This document shows positions 23,892 to 34,619 of a DNA stretch of 64,000 nucleotides, in pieces. The stretch is from positions 92,400,736 through 92,464,735 of the forward strand of contig OY992537.1 in NCBI GenBank assembly GCA_963921195.1, given 5' to 3'. The notes beneath the pieces were generated by a model that ran no database searches, was not told where the DNA came from, and saw nothing but the letters and a program-made list of their open reading frames with translations. Within the stretch, counting starts at the first letter, position 1; every line of letters starts with the position of its first letter. This DNA is from Pegoplata infirma (taxonomy: Eukaryota > Arthropoda > Insecta > Diptera > Anthomyiidae). A program made the translations under genes and the position numbers.

Positions 23892-24820
23892 TTATACCCT
23901 CCCCTCTATTGATAGAGCTTATATATAAGTTTGTCATTCCATTTGTAACACCTCGAAAAATTGGTCTATGACCCCATGAAGTATATATATTCATGATCCT
24001 CGATCGATTTTAAGACGATCTAGCGATGTCCTTCCGTCCGTCTGCTTAAAACACGCTAACTTTTGAAAGACTTTACGGGGGCTCCTGAAGTTTGACATAT
24101 ATGTTGGGCATTTACCTGGTAAGGTTGGTATTGCAATCCAGCGAAATCGGTCGAGTGGTTCAAAAGTTATGAGCAAAAGACTGAATTTCGACAATTCATG
24201 AGATAAAACACACGGTAACTTTCGAACGGCAATTCAAGAAGTGCTGAAGTGTAGCATATATATTTGTCGTTCCTCTGTCGCGGTTCGTGTCAAATCTCAG
24301 CCAAATCGGTTCAGTGGTTCAAAAGTTATAAGCAAACCCCTGAATTTCAGATTGTTTTCACCTAAAATTCACAGATTGTTTCCACCTAAAATTCAAAGCT
24401 TTAAAAACAATTATAAGCCAAAAAATTACTTTACAGAGTATTTTTGTCACTCAGAAATATTTTTACACTAAAAAAAAAATTTACACTCGAAAAAAATTTT
24501 GCACTCAAAAACATTATTTGTAAATTATTGTTGTTTTAAAAAAAAACAAGATTTAAAAACAATTATACGCCAAAAAATTACTTTACAGAGTATTTTTGTC
24601 ACTCAGAAATATTTTTACACTAAAAAAAAAAAAAAAATTACACTCGAAAAAAATTTAGCACTCAAAAAAAATTAGTAAATTATTTTTTTTTTAACAAAAA
24701 TGACAAAAAAAAAGTTTTTTACTCAAAATAAAATATTTCTAATCAAAATTCTTATTTTTTTTTACATTAAAAAAATGTACTATCCTTTAAAACGGGCATT
24801 GTGTATATACTTGTTTTTAA
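23892..24820 (+). mobile_element. DINE-1/mini-me-like family 2 element, copy 2a
   Basis: Starts TATACCCTCCCCTCTATTGATAG, then CCCCATGAAGTATATATATT, CGATCGATTTTAAGACGAT, a short GTCY tract and the AACTTTTGAAAGACTTT / GGTTCAAAAGTTAT blocks. It matches the known layout of fly mini-me elements with their TA-rich and GTCY microsatellites. The right end is damaged: after GGGCATTGTG the usual hairpin segment is missing and only ATACTTGTTT remains. An internal segment of about 155 bases (AATTACTTTACAGAGTATTTTTGTCACTCAG and the A-rich tail) is tandemly duplicated at about 24395-24545 and 24550-24700. Confidence 0.85.
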
Positions 24821-25560
24821 CTAATTTAATTTTTATTACTTTTTTTAACTTCAATACGGTCCGAAGGACCATAAATTGTTAACTCAAAAACTTCCTTTGA
24901 TTTTTAAAGAAACTCGTTTTCTAATTTAAAGTATTGATTTATTATATTTTTGTAATTTATACATACACACTTACATTCTAAACAAAAAATAATAAAGAAA
25001 TATACAAAGTAAATATATTTTATCTGAAATTGAGTGTTTGCATGTCCATCTAATGTTACAAATACATAAGTATGATGTATGTATAAAATATCTTTTTACA
25101 AAAAACTAAGTATTATTTTTACACCCCTTTATTTTAGTTTAAAATTGTATAAAATAAGCAAAAATAATAGCCTTTATACACACACTCACACTTTCAAAAA
25201 CTAACATTTAAATATAAACAGCCTCTCGTTATGCACAAACAAACATACACACACACACACATAAACCCTATTACAGGACATCACACTTATACTCTTTGTT
25301 ATACACACACACACTAACACACAACATACAGACATATAAAATAACCGCATATAGTTTTTAGTTTGTTAGCCAACAAATAACTCACCCACATATACAAATA
25401 GTATATGGTCGGTCTGTTTTCTGTTTTTATATTTTTTAATACATTTATATTTTTTGTATATATATAACTACAAACAAATGTTGTTAATGTGAAATTTTAG
25501 ATTTTCCTCCTCCTCTTCTCTAACCCTTTTTTAATACATTTTTGAAAATTTTGTTTGTTA
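24821..25560. other. AT-rich stretch with CA microsatellites
   Basis: Fly-like AT-rich DNA with (CA)n runs near 25247-25260 and 25304-25312. One copy of the CGGTTCGAAGGACCA motif family lies at 24857 (CGGTCCGAAGGACCA). No gene seen. Confidence 0.4.
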
Positions 25561-25868
25561 ACCAACCTCCCTCCCAGCAATATAAAACAGCAGCAGCCTG
25601 TATTCCAATTCCCACTCAGCTTCTTTCCAAACAAAATCTAAACTATTGAACGACTTTTCGTAATTCAAATCTAACCTATTAAACTACAACAAGTATTTTG
25701 TTGTATTATATTTTATATATGGCCAGCCAAAATAATACAAAAAAATAAAAAAAATAAATTAAAAAAAAATTTTAAATAAATATCATCGTCATCAAACAAC
25801 AGCAGCAGCTACACAATTGTTGTACACTCATTTTACTCACTTACCATCTAAATGCAATGATGACGACG
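25561..25868 (+). promoter_or_regulatory. Weak candidate promoter and first exon
   Basis: This stretch lacks the repeat families around it and has features of a fly 5' region: TATAAAA at 25581-25587, CACTCAGCTT near 25614-25623 as a possible initiator, CAGCAGCAG words at 25588 and 25798, and ATGATGACGACG (25857-25868) running directly into GTATGT, a good splice-donor sequence. The spacing from TATA to the putative initiator A is about 37 bases, longer than usual. Only four codons would be coding and no downstream exon can be named. This is a guess; a chance combination is quite possible. Confidence 0.2.
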
Positions 25869-25975
25869 GTATGTAGAAAATCTAACTATTTTCTATGAAA
25901 ATATATCAACTATACAATAAACTTTAAATATTAATACCAATAGACAAAACAAAAAAAACGTTTTGTTATTTGTTA

Positions 25976-26042
25976 GCAGAGAACGAGAGAGTCATAACAA
26001 AAAGCGAGAGAGATTTTCGGTTAAACTGTTTAGAAAGAGAGT
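25976..26042 (+). promoter_or_regulatory. Cluster of GAGAG words
   Basis: GAGAACGAGAGAGTC, AAGCGAGAGAGATTTT and AGAAAGAGAGTAC occur within 67 bases, about 110-170 bases downstream of the candidate donor. GAGAG is the core bound by the fly GAGA factor. The match is to a short, common word, so function is speculative. Confidence 0.25.
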
Positions 26043-26439
26043 ACAATAATATTTTAAAACTTTTAGTAACACTAAAAGAAATTTTTTAAGAAAACAAGAA
26101 ACAAAACGGGTAAATCTCTTAAACAAAATGTCCGGTTCGAAGGACCAAAGAATTTTCTAAGTTTCCGGGCAAATTTTTATTCTCCTAGATCCCAGCGACC
26201 AAATTTATAGATAAAAATGTTTAAAAATATGTCTTGGGATAGATAAATTTATAAATTTTGATGCGCTGAACACGAATGTCAAAAAAAAAATTTTAAAATC
26301 GGTCAAACGGTTTTCGAGATATTGATATTTAAAGTTATTGATATTTAAAAAAAATACGGTTCTTTCCACGTTCAAGAATTTAAAAAAAAAAAAAAATCTC
26401 AAAATTCTGATTAATATTTATTAAAAAAATGGTAAAGCG

Positions 26440-26960
26440 TCCCGCGTTTACTGGGTCGAATATCTAATTATCTTCTCCCTAGCGCCACCTATCAGGTCCA
26501 TTTTTACACATATAATTTTGTCATGACAAAACATACAAACATTTAAGTGCCGTAAAATTTCACGGAAATGAATAATTTTGTTAATATCTTTACCCCAGCG
26601 CCATCTACAGGGTCGAAATTATGTTAGAAAACTTATTTTTCTAATATATTTTTCTAGAAATTTGAGCCAAATGGTTATATAAATACAAAAAATGGAATTA
26701 TGACGACAACAGAGCCACCTATCGGGTCCAAATGTTATCAGAAACCTTATTTTTGTTAAAAAAAACATATGTGTGAATTTTAGCCAAATCGTACCATAAA
26801 TACAAAAAATATTGCAACAACAGCGGTATGAATCGGTATGAAACTTAAGAGAAACCTGGCTCCTGACATAAATAACTTATTGTCCAAGTTTCGCGTCAAA
26901 CTTGTTACTAAAACTTAGCGGTTATTAAGTTTAAGTAACACGTCCCCTGCACAAACATTT
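26440..26960 (+). repeat. Diverged repeat carrying GCGCCACCTATCRGGTC
   Basis: The phrase recurs as AGCGCCACCTATCAGGTCC (about 26484), AGCGCCATCTACAGGGTC (about 26597) and AGCCACCTATCGGGTCC (about 26712), spaced about 113-115 bases apart. A related GTTTACTGGGTCGA lies at 26446. Between them lie ATTTTAGCCAAATCGTACCATAAATACAAAA blocks. This looks like an old mobile element or tandem array; no class assigned. Confidence 0.55.
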
Positions 26961-27005
26961 TTATATATTAAGATTATAATTCTTTTATTTGAGCTTTAAA
27001 ATATT

Positions 27006-27512
27006 ATATTTTGAGTAGATTTATTTTAGCTCGAGGTCATTATTTCATTTACTTATTAAAACTATGATATTCTCATAAAATAATTTTCAAGAAAATTATT
27101 TTTTTGTTTTTAATTTATTTATTTTGGTCATTTTTGCAAGACTTAGTCGACGTAGTCGTGTTTCAGAATTTGTCAGATTTCACTGTCAAGAATATTTACC
27201 AAAAATATTATGTGACGATCGTGATCTTACTTACTAACAATAAGTGATTGTACAATTTTCTTTTTCTAATTCTCAATGAGGGTAGAGTTGAATATGTATA
27301 AATTTTTTGTTGTAGCAATTTGTAATTAAGAGTTTTATTTTGCTAAATAGTCTTGACAATGGAATCTGAAAAATTCGGAAACACTGACCAACATAAATAA
27401 AATTAAAACAGAAAAATAATTTTTTTGAAAATTATTCTATGACAATATCATATTTTAAATTAGTAAAGGAAATAATGACCTCGAGCTAGAATAAATCTAC
27501 TCAAAATAAAAA
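27006..27512. mobile_element. Long-TIR MITE with GAGCTCGAGGTCATT-type ends, complete copy
   Basis: Left TTTTGAGTAGATTTATTTTA, then GCTCGAGGTCATTATTTC. Right GAAATAATGACCTCGAGC, then TAGAATAAATCTACTCAAAA. The arms remain complementary for about 180-200 bases (TTTTCAAGAAAATTATTTTT, GGTCATTTTTGCAAG, TTTCAGAATTTGTCAGATTTC). Three incomplete copies occur at about 44930-45165, 47095-47305 and 53282-53640. No open frame. No clear target-site duplication was read. Confidence 0.75.
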
Positions 27513-27535
27513 ATCTTAAAAAATGTTTGCCCTTG

Positions 27536-28150
27536 AGTCATAGAGCTTGGAACGAACTTTTATTTAAACTTAATTTGAGTCTAGTTCGATCATTTTAACC
27601 CGTGGCTCCCTTCGATCAAAATTTAAGATTTTTAAAAAAACTTTTGGAAAATTTAAACATTGATCGAAGCTGCACGAGTTAAAATTCTCTGATTTGGCTC
27701 AAATTAAGTTTGTCTCGAGCTCAACGAAAAGGTAAACAACAAATTTTAAGATTTTTTTAAAAAAATTCTAGAGCGTAGGAAAAAATCGCCATTTTGGAAG
27801 TTTTATGGCAAATTTCGATAGCTCCAAAAGTGTTGGACCAATTTCGGAATTATTTTAATATTTATATTCAGCATACTAATATTAATAAAAATAATGTATC
27901 GCAATATATTTTTTTTTTTATTTTTCAAAAATCCAAAATTTTGGTGAAATTTTTCCAAAAATCCAAAACTTTGATCGAAGGTCGCCACGAGTTAAGATGA
28001 TCGGAATTGGCTCAAATTAAGTTTAAATAAAATACTCTCTCAAGCTATGAAAGGGTTAAGGGAAATAAGTTTTGAGACTTTTTTAAGTTTAAATAAAATA
28101 CTCTCTCAAGCTATGAAAGGGTTAAGGGAAATAAGTTTTGAGACTTTTTT
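27536..28150. repeat. Inverted repeat with CCGTGGCGCCCTTCGATCAAA words
   Basis: Left arm (27536-27650): TCATAGAGCTTGG, AAACTTAATTTGAGTC, CCCGTGGCTCCCTTCGATCAAA. Right arm (27950-28085): CTTTGATCGAAGGTCGCCACG, GGCTCAAATTAAGTTTAAA, CTCAAGCTATGAAAGG. Related single arms lie at 32880-33000 and 34060-34240. Probably a dispersed palindromic element; class unknown. The right arm ends in the perfect duplication at 28019-28150. Confidence 0.65.
28019..28150 (+). repeat. Perfect 66-base tandem duplication
   Basis: Bases 28019-28084 and 28085-28150 are identical as far as I can compare them (AAGTTTAAATAAAATACTCT ... GAGACTTTTTT). The lack of any difference in otherwise diverged surroundings points to a very recent event, or to an assembly artefact. 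Confidence 0.97.
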
Positions 28151-28428
28151 GAAAAAAAAAAAAAACTTGCAAATTTCAAATAGCGATATCTCGAAATCCG
28201 ATTGACAGATTTTTAAAATTTTTGACACTTTTGACGCAGCACAAAATTAATAAATATGATATATTGCAAAAATTAGATTTTTTGCTGGTGTTCACCTTTT
28301 AAGTTTAAAGTAATATAGCAAAAAGGGCTTTTGGAGGACTTTTTACTACAAACACTTATAAGAGTCCTCTATCAAATATCTATATGGGAAAGTCTAAAAG
28401 ATGGCGAAAACATCAAAAAATAAAATCG

Positions 28429-29035
28429 CGGTTCAAAGGACTAAACATTATATTCATAAAAACTTAAGTTTCAAATCTTAATTTATAAAAAAATAATAAA
28501 CAGTTTTCACAATCAATAAAAAAATCTTAGTTGATCTCGATTTTCTTTACTTTTTCGGTTCGGAGGACCATTTGTTTTTTGTTTTTAATTTTTTCTAATA
28601 TGGTTTTATCTTAAATTTAATTAAAAACATAATTATGATTAAACATTTGTTTTATTATTCATAAGAAAGATTTTTTGAATAATTTTCTATTTTTTAAAGA
28701 TTTTAATTTCTTAATTTTCGGTTCGGAGGACCATAATTTATTTAATTTTTTTTTAGAAATTCGTTTTATTATTCATTGCAAAGTTTTTTTTGGTTAATAT
28801 TCTATTTTTTTTAATAAATTTTGTTTTTATAGTGATTATTCATTATTTAGTTTTTATATCTCCGGTTCGAAGGACCAAAAATTGAGTTTCTGAAACTTGT
28901 AGTTTTATTAAAAAAAAAAAAATATTAACAAATATTTTAGAGTTTAAATCCATAATAATATATAAATTAGTTAAAAAAAACTTCAAAATTAAACTGAAAA
29001 TTTCTTTACACTTCCGGTTCGAAGAACCAAATTTT
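28429..29035 (+). repeat. Array with CGGTTCGAAGGACCA, period about 145-160
   Basis: The motif stands at 28429 (diverged), 28556, 28719, 28863 and 29015, separated by T-rich spacers that share TTATTATTCAT and TTCTATTTTTT. The same motif sits inside the MITE at 14861-15399 and, inverted, in the repeat at 34620-35350. Confidence 0.75.
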
Positions 29036-30122
29036 TCTTTTTAATTGTTTCATTCTTTTTCTTCTCAGTGTGTTATACTTGATACGTTAGCATCACTACA
29101 TATATCTATATATAATGCTGCTTTTGCTACTTTTTTTGTTTTTTTGGTTGATATTACAAACTATTTCATAACAACAAAACAGCAACAAAAAAAAAATTAC
29201 AATTTCAATACAATTCAAACTTTTTGGCACATTGTACAAATACAAACAACACATTGCCCAAATTGCAAAATATGCTATTGTGGTATGATATGGTTTTTGG
29301 GGTTTTACAACAACACCAACAACAACAAATATTAAAAAGGAACAAAACAACAAAAAAAAACTCAAAACTAGCAACTGTCTATATGGCCTTAAACAAAACT
29401 ATAGAGAATAATATCTGTGTATAGTTAAATAGGAAACAAAACAATATGCAATGATGTTATAAAATCTTTCTGTTTTTTTTTTTTTGTTGTTTTTGTTTTT
29501 CGTTCATTACAAATACCACAACCGCAATGCTGTCACTCTCACTTGCTGCCGAGCTCCCGCTATCTCCTAAATGCTTATTGCTGCTGCTCTGATAACTGAA
29601 TATACGCTAGAGTATGATGGGGGCAATATACTAGACATTTAACCAAATAAATAAATAGCAACAAAAAAAATCATCTATACTAACAAAAACTACATTGAGC
29701 AAAGCATAACAACAACAACAACAAAAAAACTATCAGTATTTTGGCAACAGCAAATCCCCGCTTTATCCGCGCGTAAACTAATGTAACTGAAACGATGAAA
29801 TGTTATTATACAGACGACCACCCGTACATTTATATTTATGTGTTAGTGTGTGTATATGTGAGCCATCATTTAAAACATTCATACATACATAACCTGTAAC
29901 TAATAGAGGGGTTTGATTCTTAATCCTTTAAGGGGTCAACGGAGAAACTTTAATAAATTAGTGTTTTTTAACAAAAAAAAAACAAAAGATGAGAAATTTT
30001 TATTTTAAGAAAACTGAGAAGAAAATTTTAGCGAAAACTTGAGACGACAAAATTTTTTTTTAAAAAAATTTAGGTTAAACCAACTTGTCTTACGAAATTT
30101 TGAACGTGTTTTAACTTTAACG
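29036..30122. other. Unique-looking stretch, one GC-richer patch
   Basis: AT-rich DNA with CAA/AAC runs. A less AT-rich patch at 29518-29640 has stop codons in every frame I followed. A strong acceptor-like pyrimidine tract TTTCATTCTTTTTCTTCTCAG ends at about 29068 and leads into a 90-codon open frame, but its translation (ending in an Asn/Thr run) looks non-coding. The TATA-poor remainder has no feature. Confidence 0.4.
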
Positions 30123-30124
30123 TA

Positions 30125-31354
30125 TAGTGCCCGACAAAAGTCTACTTACGACTTCATAGTAGTACATCTACTGTTCATTAACGACAGAGTTTACAATAAT
30201 AGACCTAATTATTATCAAACAAGTATTTTTGTAAAAAGTGCTGTGTAGGTAATTTATTAAGCTTTTCTTTAAGCTTAATGGGTTGCAGATTGAGTAAATA
30301 TTAAATGTGCTACGAGGGTCGAAATGAAATTTAAATTATTAAGACCATTTTTGGAAAAAAAATTAAAAAATTTTTTAAGTCGATTTTTTTCAAGCTCAAA
30401 CATTTTATTGTTTATTAATTTTAGCAAATGCATGTTTTTTGTCGATAGTCTAAAATCGATATCGACCAATTATCTTTCCGAATTACGAAATTTGCATAAA
30501 AATGGCATCGATTTGTCTATGCATATTTTTTCTTATATAAAAAGGCATATTTTTCCATTTTTGGTTTTAAATGCATATTTCCAACTTTTAAGTGCATATT
30601 TTCGCATATTTTGGCATTAATGAGCAAAAACACAAATTGAAATTTATTTGTTTCCAAAACTATTGAAATTTTTAAAAATTTATTTTGAAAAAAGGAAAAA
30701 TATACGCATTTTTTTAATTTTTATTTAAGATTGTCCTAATTTCTAAAAAATCCTGCTTACATAAAGTTTTAAAGGTTGCTATTCAAACCCGGCGTTATTT
30801 TTTGTTTTATAAGAAGTTTTTCGTATGAAAACAAGATTTTTATTGCACAAATTTTTTTTAGTGCATATTTTTAGGTTTTTTAGTGCATATTTTGAACTTT
30901 TAGCGCATATTTTCGATTTTTTAGTGCATGAAAATTTCATCCCTAGTAACGAGATATGAAAACAATCAAACACTTTCTTTGTTTTCAAAAAAATGCGGAC
31001 TTCTTCTGCTGTATTTAAAAAAAATCATTTTTGTATGTGTCGTTGAAAAATTTGTTGATAGCTAAATAAAATTTTTTAAACTTTTAATGTTTGAGTTTGG
31101 AAAAAATCGACTTAAAAATATTTTGAAAAAATTTTCTAAAAAAGATCTTTTAATAATTTCAATTTCCATTTCGACTCTCGTAGAACATTTAATATTTACT
31201 CAATCTGGTCGCCATTAAGCTTTAATTAAAGCTTGATAAATTACCTACACAGCACTTTTTACAAAAATACATGTTTGATAATAATTGTTTTTAGCTTTGT
31301 CGTTAACAAATTACATCAACTATGTAGTCGTACATAGACTTTTGTCGGCCACTG
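30125..31354. mobile_element. Tc1/mariner-type long-TIR element, 1230 bp
   Basis: Ends TAGTGCCCGACAAAAGTCTA and TAGACTTTTGTCGGCCACTG, flanked by TA at 30123-30124 and 31355-31356. The arms stay complementary for several hundred bases: TAACGACA, TTTTTGTAAAAAGTGCTGTG, TAGGTAATTTATTAAGCTT, ACGAGGGTCGAAATG, TTTAAGTCGATTTTTT. CAGTG-type ends plus a TA duplication are typical of Tc1/mariner elements. The centre (about 30425-30950) is a relative of the hAT-like MITE at 23105-23682 in the opposite orientation, with its left end lost. No transposase frame is visible. Confidence 0.85.
30425..30947 (-). mobile_element. hAT-like MITE relic, reversed copy of 23105-23682
   Basis: The right end TGCATGAAAATTTCATCCCTA is followed by GTAACGAG, the same 8-base site (GTAATGAG) as in the other copy. 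The interior TTTTTTAGTGCATATTTTGA and AATGGCATCGATTTGTCTATG are the reverse complement of 23105-23682 interior words. The left terminal repeat is missing: sequence passes from TTATTAATTTTAG straight into CAAATGCATG. Confidence 0.7.
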
Positions 31355-31375
31355 TAAACATCAAACTATTTAGAA

Positions 31376-32262
31376 ACAAGTAAGAAAATTATAGTCGGTC
31401 AAGACCGACCTTATGATACCCTACACCAGTGTTTTCCGGAAAATGGGTCCCAAGTCCAAACATGGACCGAATGGATCTATCTTTTGTAAGATCTTTGTTT
31501 AGTGTAGAAAACACACACAGATCAAATTTTAGTGGAATTGGTTTATTTTTTTGCCAATAGGCCGATTTAACTGAATATCTGTCGAAATTTTCATATGGGG
31601 ACTAAGTCCAAAAATGATCCAAATGTATTCTGATGCGATTAGGTTACCAAAGTACACGTTTAACACCTACAAATAAAATGTTAATCAAATAATTTAATTT
31701 TTATGAATTTAGAGGAAATTTTTTAATTTTTATGAATTTAGAGGAAATTATGTGAATATCGGGAGGGTGGTTTGTATGGGAACTACCAGAAGGACTGACC
31801 CGATTCCTTTGAAATTTGGTATGATGGTTTGTGCATTCAAAAGTTTTTTACCTGTTAAATTTCAAAACGATGTCTATTATAATACGGTTATTAGAGGCAT
31901 TTAAGCGAAATTCAAAGGGGGGCGTTTGTATGAGGGCTAGGTCTTAACATGGACCGATTTTTTCCAATTTCAATACGCTTCGTTCTTGGTCCACAAGAAG
32001 CTTAAGTTTCAAGTCAATTGATTGAAAATTGCGACCTGTATCGTGCGTAAACCGATAGATGGACAGACGGACGGACAGACGGACGGACAGGCGGACGGAC
32101 GGACATTGCTAAATCGATTCAAAAAGTAATTCTTAGTCGATCGGTATACTTAAAGGTGTGTGTAGGACCAATATTTCGGGTAGTTACAGACATCAGCACA
32201 AACTCATTATACCCATTATACCCATTATACCCATTATACCACAGAGTGGTGTAGGGTATAAA
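31376..32262 (-). mobile_element. DINE-like family 1 element, copy 1b
   Basis: Reverse-complement copy: AACAAGTAAGAAAATTATAG, hairpin TCGGTCAAGACCGA, ATACCCTACACCAGTGTTTTCC, and at the other end GTGGTGTAGGGTATA. The GGAC/GACA tetranucleotide tract is at about 32062-32103. Next to the end a 10-base unit CATTATACCC is repeated about four times (32202-32240), a local expansion absent from the other copies. It begins about 20 bases after the Tc1-type element. Confidence 0.85.
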
Positions 32263-32269
32263 AATTATA

Positions 32270-32650
32270 TAAGTTAGACTCACACTCACGACAGGAATTT
32301 TCAAATCACGCACACTCACGAGTGTATATTTTTCTACTCGCTCTCACTCACAATTATATGAGTAAATTTAAGACAACTCACACTCACGAGCACTCACACA
32401 AGCATCACTCACACTCACGAAACCCTTTTTTACACAAAAACAAATTAAAATGTTACAAAGTTTAACAAAATGCCTAAGAAAATTCAAAGTTTAGCCATTT
32501 TTTTTTTCTTTTTTCGTCACGCCAAAAAATTGACTCACACAAACTCACTCACGTAAAAAACATACTCACTCACGCAATTTATTTTTCCACTCACAATCAC
32601 GTGATTAAAATTAAACTTCAGTTACATTCACTCGTGATTAAAATTTTTTA
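32270..32650. repeat. Cluster of CTCACACTCACG words
   Basis: Within 380 bases the words ACTCACG, CTCACACTCACGA, ACTCACAC and CACGTGATTAAA recur more than ten times with variable spacing, mostly in one orientation. A short relative with ACTCACGTGCGAATCACGCG lies at 42045-42075. It may be a subterminal repeat zone of a decayed DNA transposon. It begins right at the end of a DINE copy. Confidence 0.6.
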
Positions 32651-33192
32651 AGTTTTGAAAATTAAAAAAAAAAAAATTAAATAACATACATATGTCTTGT
32701 GATAAACGATTTTCGAGATATCGCTTTTAAAAACTTGCAAAAACTGACGTTCAAGAATTTAAAATTGTACTTTTGATTTTCGACATATCTCTATTGGAAA
32801 TTTGCAAAAAAAATGGAGGCTTATTCCAATGTTCAAGATTTTTTTTTTTTTTAAACTAAAAATTTTATCACTTTACCCATTCATAGAGCTAGAGACAATC
32901 TTTCATTTAAACTTAATTTGAGTCAAATCTGATAATTTTGACCTGTGGCGCCCTTCGATCAAAGTTTTGGATTTTTAAAAAATTTCCAACAAAATTTTGA
33001 ATTTTTGAAAAATTAAAAAACATCTGTTAATGATTTATTTATTAAATTTGGCATCCTGAACGCGATTATCAAAATTTTCTGTACTCTATCGAATAGTTTT
33101 CGAACTATCGCCATTTTAAATTTGTCAAAAAATTTCCTAAAATGACTCTTTTCTACCTCTAAGAAATTTTTTAAAGCAACTCTCAAGATTTT
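32651..33192. repeat. Dispersed AT-rich repeat fragments
   Basis: Contains ACGATTTTCGAGATATCGC (about 32706), a CTTCGATCAAAGTTTTGG arm (about 32955) related to 27536-28085, and CGAATAGTTTTCGAACTATCGCC (about 33090). All are pieces of the same dispersed family seen at 26220-28300 and 34060-34430. No coding sequence. Confidence 0.5.
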
Positions 33193-34035
33193 GATACCCT
33201 CTACTCTAGTGATAGAGGGTATATATAAGTTTGTCATTCCATTTATAACACCTCGAAATATTGGTCTAAGACCCCATAAAGTATATATATTTATGATCCT
33301 CGATCGATTTTAAGACGATCTAGCGATGTCCGTCCGTCCGTCTCTCCGTCTGTCTGTTGAAAACACACTAACTTTTAAAAGACTTTTCGGAGGCTCCCGA
33401 AGTTTGTCATATATGTTGGACATTTAGCTGGTCGGGTTGGTATTGCAATCCAGCGAAATCGGTCCAGTGGTTAAAAAGTTATGAGCAAAAGACTGAATTT
33501 CGGCAAGGCGTTTTCATGAATTTACGAGATAAAACACACGGTAACTTTCGAACGACAATTCTGAGAGTTTTGAAGTGTAGCATATACATTTGTCGTTCCT
33601 CTGTCCCGGTTCGTTTCAAATCTAAGCCAAATCAGTTCAGTGGTTCAAAAGTTATAAGCAAAACACTGAATTTCAGATTGGTTTCACATAAAATTCACGT
33701 GGTGAAAAACCCCGAGTTTTAAAAAACCAAGCTTTAAAAACAATGATAAGCCACAAAATTACTTTACATAGTATTTTAGTCTCTCAGAAATATTTTTACA
33801 CTAAAAAAAAAAAATACACTCGAAAAAAATTTTACACTCAAAAAAAAAAAAATTGTAAATTATTTTTTTTTTTTTTTTACAAAAATGACAAAAAAAGTTT
33901 TTTACTCAAAATAAAATATTTCTAATCAAAATTGTTTATTTTTTTTTTACATTAAAAAATTTACTATACTTTAAAAAGGGCATTGTGGAGGGTATTCATA
34001 GATTCGGCCAAGTCGAATTTAACTTTTATACTTTT
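33193..34035 (+). mobile_element. DINE-1/mini-me-like family 2 element, copy 2b
   Basis: Starts GATACCCTCTACTCTAGTGA with the hairpin partner TAGAGGGTATA, then CCCCATAAAGTATATATATT, ACGATCTAGCGATGTCCGTC and the GTCY tract. Ends GGGCATTGTGGAGGGTATTC, hairpin ATTCGGCCAAGTCGAAT and ATACTTTTTTT. It is inserted beside or within the dispersed repeat of 32651-34500, whose arm motifs lie on both sides. Confidence 0.9.
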
Positions 34036-34600
34036 TTTCATTGACTTTTTCATAGAAATTGAGACAAACTTAAATTTAAACTCAAATTAAGCCAAATCAG
34101 ACCATTTTAACCCATGGCGCCCTTTAATCAAAGTTTAGAGTTTTTGGTAATTTTTTTTTAAGCTAAAACTTTGATTGAAGCGCTCCACGTGTGAAAATTA
34201 TCAAATTTCAGTCAATTTAGTTTTAAGTGAAAGTTTGTCGCAAGCTCTATAAAAGGGGAAGGGATAGAAATTTTGAAAATTTTTTGCAAAAAAAATCTTG
34301 ATTGCAGGGAAAAGAATAAATTTTTGCCAAATTTTAATAGCGATATTTCGAAAACTGTTTGACCGATTTAAAAAAAAACGTTTGATATCAAAAGTAATAA
34401 ACATGATGTGTAGCAAGACATAAGTTTTTTTAATTTTTTTTTTTTTAACTTTTAAAAATTTCAAAACTTTGATTGCCGGAAGCCATGGGTAAAATTTTCC
34501 GATTAGCCTCATAATACCACATAATTTTTAGGTCAAATTTTATCGGACTCTTGGGAAAATCAAAAGGCGACGAAAAAATAGCACTCTAATGTTACATTAT
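34036..34600. repeat. Dispersed inverted-repeat fragments
   Basis: AACCCATGGCGCCCTTTAATCAAAG (about 34109) is followed by its inverted relative TTTGATTGAAGCGCTCCACG (about 34168) around a short T-run, so it can fold back. Further on, GCGATATTTCGAAAACTGTTTGACC resembles 26310 and 28165. Same family as 27536-28150. Confidence 0.55.
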
Positions 34601-34619
34601 GCCGAACTTGATTTCTTGT

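Noticed and set aside
29045..29335. Acceptor-like pyrimidine tract followed by a 90-codon open frame
   Set aside because: The translation is low in information and ends in Asn/Thr/Lys runs from CAA/AAC repeats; an equally long frame lies on the other strand. No donor or protein family supports an exon.
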